Positions 1-6,584 of a DNA stretch of 6,597 bases are shown here, piece after piece; positions within the stretch are counted from its first letter, which is position 1; the number at the start of each line of letters is the position of its first letter. The stretch comes from Elusimicrobiota bacterium (GTDB taxonomy: Bacteria; Elusimicrobiota; Endomicrobiia; Endomicrobiales; Endomicrobiaceae). Location: the NCBI GenBank assembly GCA_031256695.1, contig JAIRQB010000157.1, positions 1 to 6,597 of the forward strand. Direction: 5' to 3'. The notes beneath the pieces are model-generated. The model was not told where the DNA came from. It was given only the letters and a program-made list of their open reading frames with translations, and searched no databases. Made by a program: the position numbers and the translations under genes.

Positions 1-679
1 GTGAAAATGGATAAGGCTTTTCATCGCCCGGCTGCTCTTTCATTTTAGAGTAGTCTATTGAATTTGAATTTATGCGCGGTGGCGTAGTCGTTTTAAACCT
101 TGAAAGTTTCAAACCGCAGTCTTCGGTTAAAGATTTTGAAAGATAGAGAGATGCTCTCTCATTGAAGCGTCCTCCTGAAAAAGAATTCTTTCCTAAATAA
201 ATGCGTCCTAATAGAAAAGTCCCAGTTGTAACTATTACAACGCGCGCCTCTATTTTTTCTCCAGTTGCAATTTGAACGCCGCAGGCTTTATTGTTTTTGA
301 TTATTATTTGAGAAACTTCAGACTGCAAAATGTCTAAATTTTCTTGCCTTTGCAGAGTTTGAGACATTGAAAGGCTATACATTTCTTTATCGCATTGAGC
401 GCGCGGAGACCAAACCGCCGCTCCTCTTGAACTGTTTAGCATTTTAAATTGAATGCCCGTAGCGTCTGTATTTAAGCCCATCTGAGCGCCCATAGCGTCC
501 ATTTCTCTAACCATCTGCCCTTTGGCTATCCCGCCTACAGCGGGATTGCAAGACATTCCCGCTATAGAATTTGCATTTATAGTGATAATCAAAGTTTTAA
601 CGCCCAGCCGCGCGCAAGACAGAGCCGCTTCGCAACCTGCGTGCCCTGCTCCTATTATAATAGCGCCGTATTTTTCCAT
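1..679 (-). CDS. mnmG: MnmG (GidA), tRNA uridine-5-carboxymethylaminomethyl modification enzyme, N-terminal part, cut by the window edge
   Basis: MnmG is the FAD-dependent partner of the GTPase MnmE; together they install the (carboxymethyl)aminomethyl group on C5 of the wobble uridine of certain tRNAs in the cytosol. About 226 residues of a protein usually near 620 are present. Seen directly: an FAD-binding GAGHAG loop at residues 10-15, the family block CNPAVGG at 44-50 followed by KGQMVRE at 53-59, a TTGTFLLG segment at 151-158, SGGRFNE at 168-174 and PPRI at 200-203. The ATG at 679 is supported by an AAGGA eight bases upstream and by its position one base after the stop of the acyl-CoA synthetase gene, which implies translational coupling. 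Oddity: the motif that normally reads KTGTPPR is KTTTPPR here (residues 196-202). The C-terminal part, including the MnmE- and tRNA-binding region, lies outside the window. Family assignment is very secure. Confidence 0.96.
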   Translation of the reverse strand, partial: MEKYGAIIIGAGHAGCEAALSCARLGVKTLIITINANSIAGMSCNPAVGGIAKGQMVREMDAMGAQMGLNTDATGIQFKMLNSSRGAAVWSPRAQCDKEMYSLSMSQTLQRQENLDILQSEVSQIIIKNNKACGVQIATGEKIEARVVIVTTGTFLLGRIYLGKNSFSGGRFNERASLYLSKSLTEDCGLKLSRFKTTTPPRINSNSIDYSKMKEQPGDEKPYPFS

Positions 680-680
680 C

Positions 681-2360
681 TTATTTTTCCTTATTAGATT
701 TTCTGTTTTTATCGCTTTCCCTAATATGCGCCCTCTTGATTTTGCCGCTGATTGTCTTGGGGAGTTCGTCTACAAAATCAATAATTCTCGGATATTTATA
801 AGGCGCTGTTATTTTTTTTACATGCTCTTGCAATTCTTTTTTTAATTCTTCGCTCGCTTTATAGCCTTTTGCCAAAATTATTGTAGCCTTTACTACAAAG
901 CCTCTGACCTCGTCGGGAACAGCGGTAATCGCGCATTCTAAAACGCAAGGGTGTTCCATTAAAGCGCTTTCAACTTCAAAAGGACCTATTCTATAGCCTG
1001 AACTTTTAATCACATCGTCAGCGCGCCCGATAAACCAAAAATATCCGTCCTCGTCTTTATAAACTTTATCGCCCGTATTGTATATGCCTTGACTCCAAAT
1101 TTTTTGCGTAAGCGGCTCGTCTTTATAATACCCGCAAAAAAGACCCGTAGGATTTTTGTGATGAGTTCTGACAATCAAATGTCCTTCTTGATTAGGCAAG
1201 CAAGGCTTATTTTCGTCGTCAACTATGTCTAAATCCCAGCCGGCGGAAGGTTTCCCCAAAGCGCCCGGTTTTGATTTGACCCAAGGAAAAGTTGCTATCA
1301 TACAGACAGTTTCAGTCTGCCCAAAACCCTCTTTAATTTCCAATCCCGTCATTTCTTTAAACTGATTAAAAACTTCGGGGTTTAAAGGTTCTCCCGCGGT
1401 TTCTGCATATTTTAAATGAGATAAATCGTATTTTGAAAAATCCTCCTTAATCATATACCTATAAACTGTAGGCGGCGCGCAAAAAGAAGTGATTTTATAA
1501 TCGGATACTTTTTTTAATAATTCTTGATAATGAAATCTCTCAAAGTCATAGACAAAAATGCAAGCCTCGCATATCCATTGCCCGTAAATTTTTCCCCAAG
1601 AGGCTTTAGCCCAGCCCGTCTCGGCTACGGTCAAATGAAGACTTTCGGGGGTTAAATTTTGCCAAAACTTTGCCGTTAAAATATGCCCTAAAGGATAAGA
1701 ATAATTGTGCATTACCATTTTAGGCATACCGGTAGTGCCTGACGTAAAATATAAAAGAAAAGGGTCGTCTTTTGTATTGGCGTCTTTGCCTTGCGGTCTA
1801 TTAAAAGTTTTAGAAAATTTTTCAATTTCTTTTGAATAGTCTATCCAATCTTCATAGACGCCGTTTGCAGAGATTATTTGATGCAGTTCGGGAGTTTCCT
1901 TTCTGACATCTTTCAATATCTCAGTCATTCTCTCTTCGTATACGGCAATTATCATTTTTATTCCCGCAGAGTGGACGCGGTAGACCACGTCTTTATGGGT
2001 TAAAAGATGAGTCCCAGGTATTAAAACAGCGCCTATTTTATGGAGAGCCAAAGCGCAAAACCAATACTCGTAACGTCTTTTGAGCATCAGCAAAACCCTA
2101 TCGCCTTTTTTAATGCCGAGCGATTGCAAAAAATTCGCCGTCTGAGCGCTTTTCTCTTTCATATCTTTAAAAGTAAAAGTCTTTTCCTCGCCTTCCTCAT
2201 TGCACCAGACCATAGCCTTTTTATCGGGGGTTTTATCGGCAATAGCGTCTACAATGTCAAAAGCGAAATTAAAATTGTCGGGAACATCAATTTTAAAATT
2301 TAGAATAAAATCCTCATATGATTTAAAGTCTGTTCTTACATACTTGTCTATAATCGGCAT
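681..2360 (-). CDS. AMP-forming acyl-CoA synthetase (medium-chain/acetyl-CoA synthetase-like)
   Basis: A cytosolic adenylate-forming enzyme of 559 residues that activates a carboxylic acid with ATP to an acyl-AMP and transfers it to CoA. Core motifs are intact and in order: TSGTTGMPK phosphate-binding loop at 206-214, GFGQTET at 345-351, YNTGD ending at 431, the RADD hinge region at 446-449, GYRIGPFEVE at 455-464, and the C-terminal PKTISGKIKR at 534-543, where K540 is the expected catalytic lysine of the adenylation half-reaction. Length and motif wording resemble the medium-chain acyl-CoA synthetase (ACSM/MACS) branch rather than the longer classical acetyl-CoA synthetases. The substrate cannot be read from sequence; short, branched or aromatic acids are all possible. 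The ATG at 2360 is chosen because AAAGGAG lies six bases upstream; a longer reading would need a TTG at 2405. The next gene, mnmG, starts one base after the stop. Confidence 0.92.
   Translation of the reverse strand: MPIIDKYVRTDFKSYEDFILNFKIDVPDNFNFAFDIVDAIADKTPDKKAMVWCNEEGEEKTFTFKDMKEKSAQTANFLQSLGIKKGDRVLLMLKRRYEYWFCALALHKIGAVLIPGTHLLTHKDVVYRVHSAGIKMIIAVYEERMTEILKDVRKETPELHQIISANGVYEDWIDYSKEIEKFSKTFNRPQGKDANTKDDPFLLYFTSGTTGMPKMVMHNYSYPLGHILTAKFWQNLTPESLHLTVAETGWAKASWGKIYGQWICEACIFVYDFERFHYQELLKKVSDYKITSFCAPPTVYRYMIKEDFSKYDLSHLKYAETAGEPLNPEVFNQFKEMTGLEIKEGFGQTETVCMIATFPWVKSKPGALGKPSAGWDLDIVDDENKPCLPNQEGHLIVRTHHKNPTGLFCGYYKDEPLTQKIWSQGIYNTGDKVYKDEDGYFWFIGRADDVIKSSGYRIGPFEVESALMEHPCVLECAITAVPDEVRGFVVKATIILAKGYKASEELKKELQEHVKKITAPYKYPRIIDFVDELPKTISGKIKRAHIRESDKNRKSNKEK
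688..692 (-). promoter_or_regulatory. Ribosome binding site of mnmG
   Basis: AAGGA on the minus strand, eight bases before the mnmG ATG. It lies inside the last codons of the upstream synthetase gene, so ribosomes finishing that gene can re-initiate at once. Confidence 0.7.
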
Positions 2361-2366
2361 AGATTG

Positions 2367-2373
2367 CTCCTTT
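2367..2373 (-). promoter_or_regulatory. Ribosome binding site of the acyl-CoA synthetase gene
   Basis: AAAGGAG on the minus strand, six bases from the ATG at 2360. This strong match decides the start and rules against a 15-residue N-terminal extension from a TTG further upstream. Confidence 0.8.
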
Positions 2374-2406
2374 AATTCTTTTTCTTTGCAAAACAATAAC
2401 GGCAAG

Positions 2407-2550
2407 TTATGAAATTAACCGCTCAATGGCTGTAAATGCGGATTTTAAAATTATGAGTAATGACAGCAAGACAATAAAGCAGCCGCAAAACAAAGCCTGA
2501 AAGAAGTCTTGTTGTAAACTACAAACTTTAAACTGCTTTTTTAACAGCAT
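2407..2550 (-). CDS. Doubtful small ORF, 47-residue hydrophobic peptide
   Basis: An ATG at 2550 opens a 47-codon frame ending in TAA. The predicted peptide has a basic start (LLKKQFK, residues 2-8) and one strongly hydrophobic stretch, roughly residues 16-36, containing CGCFIVLLSLLIIL, which would make a single membrane helix. No family is recognised. Against it: no convincing Shine-Dalgarno sequence precedes the ATG, its 5' end overlaps the inverted-repeat block, and T-rich DNA tends to give hydrophobic codons by chance. It is listed because it fills most of the spacer and lies on the coding strand. Confidence 0.18.
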   Translation of the reverse strand: MLLKKQFKVCSLQQDFFQALFCGCFIVLLSLLIILKSAFTAIERLIS

Positions 2551-2589
2551 TTTGCGAAAGTTTTGCTTTCAAGCGGCGCAGTTTACAAC
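2511..2589 (-). repeat. Inverted-repeat block after batD with two competing pairings
   Basis: Perfect 10-bp arms, GTTGTAAACT at 2511-2520 and its reverse complement at 2580-2589, enclose 59 bases. A second perfect 8-bp pair, TAAACTGC at 2529-2536 and its complement at 2578-2585, uses the same right-hand arm, so the two stems exclude each other. The left side also carries AAACT three times at exactly seven-base intervals (2516, 2523, 2530). Inside the block is a small 5-bp hairpin, GAAAG/CTTTC at 2556-2570. The block begins two bases after the batD stop. It could be a 3' mRNA-end structure, an attenuator-like element or a copy of a dispersed palindromic repeat; the sequence alone does not decide. 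Confidence 0.6.
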
Positions 2590-2591
2590 TC

Positions 2592-4349
2592 TTAATTTTT
2601 AAATTTGTCAATAATGTCTTTTACTGATTCAAGCATTTGTTTTAGAGACTTCTCATCAGCCCTCACAGAAGCGAACTTATAGAGATTTAATTTTTCAAAA
2701 ATATCCTTTACGGCTTTTAGGGCTTCGGCATCAATATTTTTTTCTTCTAAGTCTTTAAATGCCTGCGGTATTTGAAGACTGTCAGGCTTTGTTTTGCAAA
2801 CGGCGCTTATAGACTCAATCAAAGCGCTGTAAATCAAATCATAGACGCCGCCTATATTGTCTTTTGAGATTTCATTTTCAGCCTTTTCAATGTATTTGCG
2901 CGCCTGATTAAACTGAGAATTTTTAGTTTTTTCATTTTTTGACGTCTTCTTTTCTTTGAAAAATTTAAACATAAAGGCTCCTATAAACAATAAAATAAAA
3001 GGCGCAAATACAATGTAAAATTTTTTATCCTCAATATAGTTTCCGCCGTTTTGCCGCAAATCATCTATCTGCTTTATGAAATTTATGTCCGTCTGAACGC
3101 GTTCCCCAGTCTGCGCTCCCGCATAATAATCTTGAACTGCCGCATCGCCTACGGCTGTAATTTTTATGCTTTGAGAACGCGCCGTCTCATATCTTTTAGT
3201 TTTAGGATTGAAATAAGATAATTCTATTTGAGGAATGATTTTCTCGCCGGGCGTCATAGGAATTATTATCGCCGTAAAAACTTTTTTATCCATAGAAGTT
3301 TCTGAAACTATAGTGTCGTATTTCCTAAGTCCGCTGTCTAGGGCAAAATCAAGTTTTGAGACGCTCTTCATATTGGCATTTCCGGTAACCGCTAATGTAA
3401 GAGTAATTGGAGAATTAGTTTGAACCTCGGTTTTATCAACTTCTGCGCTTATTTTGAAATCGCCTACCGCTCCGAAAAAATTGGCTGGTCTGCCCTCTTT
3501 AGGCAATGGCAAAACTGTGATTTTAATTTGATTAGAGGACAATTCTCTTACTTGAGTTCCGCCCGAGCCTGAAAAAAATTGCGCCATAAAAGAATCTATA
3601 TTGTCGGGAACTGAAAAATCCCTGACGGCAACTTTGAGCCTAGCGGGAGCGATGGTCTTTTCGCCGGCGGATATTGGATATAAGACAGTTTCTAATCCGC
3701 TAACGCTGACTCTTACCCCATCTACTGTTTCTTCGCCGTTTTTTGGTATTGAACCGTCATTCCAAAATCCGCTGAAATCCGGAGCAATATATTCAGGATT
3801 TGCCGCAAGCGGCATATTCGTATAAAACTTAAATCTATAAACTAATTTTTCATTTTCATACACGGTCTTTTTGTCTACAGAGGCTCTTACAAAAGCCCGT
3901 CCCGCGCCGCCGCGCTGCTGGACGGCAGTCCTTTGAGGCTGTTGTGGCGCATTCTGCGCTTGCGGATTTTGAACCGGGGGCACTACTTCAATATTTATAG
4001 ACTCTGTGGAATAGACTTTATTGTTGTATCTGACAGATGCAGGCGGAATTGAAAATTGCCCTATGGATTTTGGACCTATTGTGTAATTATATGAGACGCT
4101 GCCGCTCGCTTTGCCATTGATTATTGACATACTTTGAGAGCGCCCCGTGGCAAAAACATTGAATTCATTCAGCCTTATTTGCGGCTCGGGAAAATTGGAT
4201 ATAGCGCCGCTGATTGTAACGGAATAAATCAAAGTTCCATTCAGCGGAACGGAATTTTTATTTGCTGAGGCTGAAATTGTTATATCGTCTGCAAAAACTC
4301 CAATAGGCGCAAATAAAAGCGATAAAAATAGCAGTATTTTTTTCAGCAT
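2592..4349 (-). CDS. batD: BatD, aerotolerance-type exported beta-sandwich protein with one C-terminal membrane helix
   Basis: A 585-residue BatD-family protein of the Bacteroides-aerotolerance system. Seen directly: a signal peptide (MLKK, then hydrophobic to about residue 19) with probable cleavage after VFA at 18-20; beta-rich repeats with the family-typical run YNYTIGPKSIGQFSIPP at 87-103 and the segment MPLAANPEYIAPDFSGFW at 179-196; a Pro/Gln-rich linker at about 124-146; a single membrane helix at about 443-463; and a charged helical cytosolic tail to the end. The bulk of the protein should therefore face the periplasm. The ATG at 4349 shares its A with the batC stop (TAATG) and has AAGGA six bases upstream; a TTG two codons earlier is less likely. 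Bat proteins were linked to oxygen tolerance in Bacteroides, but the molecular role is unclear. No batE-like gene follows. Confidence 0.9.
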   Translation of the reverse strand: MLKKILLFLSLLFAPIGVFADDITISASANKNSVPLNGTLIYSVTISGAISNFPEPQIRLNEFNVFATGRSQSMSIINGKASGSVSYNYTIGPKSIGQFSIPPASVRYNNKVYSTESINIEVVPPVQNPQAQNAPQQPQRTAVQQRGGAGRAFVRASVDKKTVYENEKLVYRFKFYTNMPLAANPEYIAPDFSGFWNDGSIPKNGEETVDGVRVSVSGLETVLYPISAGEKTIAPARLKVAVRDFSVPDNIDSFMAQFFSGSGGTQVRELSSNQIKITVLPLPKEGRPANFFGAVGDFKISAEVDKTEVQTNSPITLTLAVTGNANMKSVSKLDFALDSGLRKYDTIVSETSMDKKVFTAIIIPMTPGEKIIPQIELSYFNPKTKRYETARSQSIKITAVGDAAVQDYYAGAQTGERVQTDINFIKQIDDLRQNGGNYIEDKKFYIVFAPFILLFIGAFMFKFFKEKKTSKNEKTKNSQFNQARKYIEKAENEISKDNIGGVYDLIYSALIESISAVCKTKPDSLQIPQAFKDLEEKNIDAEALKAVKDIFEKLNLYKFASVRADEKSLKQMLESVKDIIDKFKN

Positions 4350-5494
4350 TACCAATCCTTTGCAGCGGGCGCAACAGCAGCCGCCTTGATTTTTCTCCTC
4401 TGTTTGTCGGAGTTTTGGTCTGCTTGATTATAATAATTTAACAGCATAGCCGCAGGCGAGGAATCTTTGTCTTTTTGGGATTGCTGTCCTTGGTTTATTT
4501 GAGCCTGCATAGCTTGGGCTTGTTCCCCATTTTCATTTTCTTTTTTCATTTTCTCTATTTTCGCATTGATTTCTTGTCTTTGCCGTTCAAGTTCCTCTTT
4601 TTCTTTTGAGAGTTGATTTTGAAGCACTTTTTGTCTTTCCTTTTCTTGAGCGCCTTGCCTCTCTTGCTCTTGAGCCGCGCTTTGTCTCTGTTTTTCTCTA
4701 TTTATTTCATTTTGCAAATTTTCTTTTCTCTCTTGCGAATCAGAACCGCTTTTATTGCCGTCATCTTTTAATTGCTTTTCTAAATCGTCTTGTTTAGATT
4801 TAGAATTTGCGGCGTCTTGTTTCCCTTGTTCTTCCTTAGCGCTTGCCTCTCTTTCTTTTTGCCGAGACTCTTGCTGTTTTTGCCTATTTTCTTGCTGTTT
4901 TTGCGAATTCTCGTCCATCTGCTTCTTTAAATTGCGCTCTTCTTGCCTGCGGCTGTCATCTTTTTGATTTTGGTCTTGTCCGTTTTGCCCCTGCTGATTT
5001 TTATTGTTTTGATTTTGGTTTTGACCTTGATTGTTTTGATTATTCCGCTCATCTATTTTCTTCAATGCTGTCTCCAAATTATATTTGGCATCATTGTCTT
5101 GCGGATTTATTTTCAAAGCCCTTTTGTAGAATTCAGCGGCGCTCTCAAAATTAGTCTTATTAAACTCTATATTTCCCAAAGCATATAAGGCGTCAAATTT
5201 TTGCTGTTGCGACGAATATGCAGATTCAGCAGTATTTCTATATGAAACGGCGGCTTCCTGCTTATTGTTTTTATACTGGGCGCCTGCCAAATTGTTTAAG
5301 ACGCTGTAATTGCCGTCTTTCTTTTCCACCTCTTTAAAAAAAATTTCCTCCGCTCCTGCAAAATTGTTTTTGTTAAACAATTCCACCCCTTTATTATTTT
5401 TCCCTATATCTTTGTTTGCAAAGACTATAGAAAAAAGCAAAAGAATTAAAACAGATAAAAGCGCCGCTATTTTCATTTTCATTTTTGCATTCAT
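4349..5494 (-). CDS. batC: BatC, exported TPR protein with a long Gln/Asn-rich charged tail
   Basis: A 381-residue protein placed as BatC by its TPR architecture and its position between batB and batD. Residues 1-26 form a signal peptide or N-terminal anchor (basic MNAKMKMK, then a hydrophobic core ending SIVFA). About three tetratricopeptide units follow over residues 34-145; the clearest is FDALYALGNIEFNKTNFESA at 100-119 with ALKINP at 126-131. Residues 149-340 are low-complexity, first Asn/Gln-rich, then Lys/Glu/Gln/Arg-rich and probably helical or coiled-coil. The C-terminus returns to an ordered-looking piece, PAAMLLNYYNQADQNSDKQR at 347-366, which may be the functional end. The start is uncertain: the ATG at 5494 has only a weak GGA upstream. 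A TTG at 5533 would overlap batB, and ATGs at 5482 and 5476 would also keep the hydrophobic core. TPR proteins mediate protein contacts, so a scaffold role between BatB and BatD is inferred. Confidence 0.85.
   Translation of the reverse strand: MNAKMKMKIAALLSVLILLLFSIVFANKDIGKNNKGVELFNKNNFAGAEEIFFKEVEKKDGNYSVLNNLAGAQYKNNKQEAAVSYRNTAESAYSSQQQKFDALYALGNIEFNKTNFESAAEFYKRALKINPQDNDAKYNLETALKKIDERNNQNNQGQNQNQNNKNQQGQNGQDQNQKDDSRRQEERNLKKQMDENSQKQQENRQKQQESRQKEREASAKEEQGKQDAANSKSKQDDLEKQLKDDGNKSGSDSQERKENLQNEINREKQRQSAAQEQERQGAQEKERQKVLQNQLSKEKEELERQRQEINAKIEKMKKENENGEQAQAMQAQINQGQQSQKDKDSSPAAMLLNYYNQADQNSDKQRRKIKAAAVAPAAKDW
4356..4360 (-). promoter_or_regulatory. Ribosome binding site of batD
   Basis: AAGGA inside the last codons of batC, six bases from the batD ATG at 4349. 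With the TAATG stop-start overlap it points to translational coupling and favours the ATG over the in-frame TTG at 4355, which directly abuts it. Confidence 0.75.
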
Positions 5495-5522
5495 TTTCAA
5501 TGTCCGGTTTTTAAGATATTTG

Positions 5523-6527
5523 TCAATCTCCAATATTGTTTTGCCGTTTTTTTGCCGCAGGAATTAACAATTCGGCAATTAAAGCAAGCAGAGCAAAAAA
5601 TAAAAAAATTTGAAATCTGTCGGCTTTATTGTTTTTCTGAATAGAATCTTTCTTGTTTTTGTCTAAATTCTGAATAGTCCGGGTAATTTGAGCGAATAAA
5701 TCCCTTTGAGATGCGTCAAGATATAATCCTCCCGTTTTTTGCGATATGTCTCTTAACAGAGAAGAATTCAATTTGCTTAAAACTATCTCGCCTGAAGAAT
5801 CTTTTATATATCCTTCAATGCCGCTCTCGGAAGACGGTATCGGAGCGCCTGTTGCCGTTCCTATGCCTATAGAAATAATTCTTAAATTGGAATTTTTAGC
5901 CTCTTTTACAGCCTGCTCTATTTTTGAATCGTGATCTTCGCCGTCACTGATTAAAATTAAAACCTTATTGTTTGAAGGACTGTTTTGCAAGGATTTTACG
6001 GCAAGAGAGACAGCATCGCTTATCTGAGTGCCGCCCATCGGCAAACGCCCTACTGAAATATCGCGCAAGAACATTTTTAAAGCTTCGCTGTCATATGTCA
6101 TAGGGCATTGCCACATAGCGCTGCCTGAAAACGCTATTACGCCTATTCTCTCGCCAGGGTTTTCATCTATAACTCTTGTCAAAATATCTTTTGCTCTCTC
6201 TATCCTATTAGGCTCAATATCGCGCGCCAGCATACTGCGAGAGACATCTAATGCCGCAGCAATTTCAGAAGATTCTCTTATAAGAGTTTGATTTTTTTCG
6301 CCGAATTGCGGTCTTGCCAGAGCCAGTATTATAAAAAAGAGGGCGGTCAACAAGAGAAAAAATTTTGTCTGATAAGATTTGAAATTTACATTGGATAGTT
6401 TTGAGATTCCGTATTCTGAAAAGAAAAGTTTTAGGCTGCTCTTTCTCTTTTTGAGAAAAACAAAAAAGAAATAAGCGGATATTGGAAGGATAATCAAAAG
6501 GAGCAAATATATTTTGTCTGAAAACAT
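5523..6527 (-). CDS. batB: BatB, membrane-anchored von Willebrand factor A (VWA) domain protein
   Basis: A 334-residue VWA protein of the Bat system. Two membrane helices at about 5-25 and 54-72 and one at about 305-324 frame a VWA domain that carries a complete metal-ion-dependent adhesion site: DVSRS with D94, S96 and S98, then T167 in MGGTQ and D195 in SDGED. The wording DVSRSMLARDIEPNR (94-108), the GEDHD at 196-200, GAPIP at 227-231 and the KTGGLYL near 264-270 fit BatB better than BatA. The loop topology puts the VWA domain on one face of the inner membrane, where it can bind partners through a metal ion. The ATG at 6527 has AAAGG eight bases upstream; a TTG at 6584 would add 19 residues and lacks support. 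batC starts 28 bases after the stop. batA probably lies just beyond the right edge. Confidence 0.92.
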   Translation of the reverse strand: MFSDKIYLLLLIILPISAYFFFVFLKKRKSSLKLFFSEYGISKLSNVNFKSYQTKFFLLLTALFFIILALARPQFGEKNQTLIRESSEIAAALDVSRSMLARDIEPNRIERAKDILTRVIDENPGERIGVIAFSGSAMWQCPMTYDSEALKMFLRDISVGRLPMGGTQISDAVSLAVKSLQNSPSNNKVLILISDGEDHDSKIEQAVKEAKNSNLRIISIGIGTATGAPIPSSESGIEGYIKDSSGEIVLSKLNSSLLRDISQKTGGLYLDASQRDLFAQITRTIQNLDKNKKDSIQKNNKADRFQIFLFFALLALIAELLIPAAKKRQNNIGD

Positions 6528-6535
6528 TGAATCTG

Positions 6536-6540
6536 CCTTT
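6536..6540 (-). promoter_or_regulatory. Ribosome binding site of batB
   Basis: AAAGG on the minus strand, eight bases before the ATG at 6527. It supports this start over the upstream in-frame TTG at 6584. Confidence 0.65.
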
Positions 6541-6554
6541 ATGAAATATAAAAA

Positions 6555-6584
6555 GTTATAACTTGAATAAAACGCTATATACAA
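6555..6584 (-). promoter_or_regulatory. Weak candidate promoter upstream of batB
   Basis: On the minus strand TTGTAT (6579-6584) and TATAAC (6555-6560) are separated by 18 bases. The downstream hexamer matches the consensus at five of six positions, the upstream one at only three. The downstream hexamer sits in a perfect 12-bp palindrome, AAGTTATAACTT at 6553-6564, which could be an operator or chance. Against a promoter: batB is usually internal to a longer operon, and a TAA at 6586-6588 could be the end of a preceding batA-like gene only about 58 bases away. Confidence 0.22.

Larger units (their letters stand above)
2361..2591 (-). other. Intergenic spacer between batD and the acyl-CoA synthetase gene
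   Basis: This is the only sizeable non-coding stretch in the window. Reading in the direction of transcription, it holds an inverted-repeat block right after the batD stop, a doubtful 47-codon ORF, and the synthetase ribosome binding site. A possible promoter is TTTACA (2436-2441) followed at 19 bases by CATAAC (2411-2416). The spacing is long and the second hexamer poor, so it is only a weak candidate. No stem followed by a run of T was found, so there is no clear rho-independent terminator, and read-through from the bat genes into the synthetase and mnmG remains possible. Confidence 0.6.

Noticed and set aside
522..845. Plus-strand open frame of 107 codons across the mnmG start and the synthetase end
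   Set aside because: It lies antisense to two securely recognised genes, shows no recognisable motif, and looks like a shadow of their codon bias.
2361..2405. A 15-residue N-terminal extension of the acyl-CoA synthetase starting at a TTG
   Set aside because: The extension covers the strong AAAGGAG ribosome binding site of the ATG at 2360, and the family normally starts near that ATG.
2426..2500. Plus-strand 24-residue ORF in the spacer
   Set aside because: Very short, no ribosome binding site, opposite to the direction of every gene here.
2511..2589. A rho-independent terminator after batD
   Set aside because: Stems are present but no run of T follows on the minus strand, and the longest stem closes a 59-base loop, unlike a classical terminator.
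4620..5045. Repeated TTTTG/TCTTG-like units as a possible tandem DNA repeat or CRISPR
   Set aside because: The units are irregular, in frame, and explained by Gln/Lys/Glu codons of BatC; there is no constant repeat with unique spacers.
4606..5188. Several plus-strand frames rich in Phe, Leu, Cys and Ser opposite batC
   Set aside because: They are the antisense image of the Gln/Asn/Lys/Glu-rich coding region, which gives F/L/C/S-rich frames on the other strand; no real protein features.
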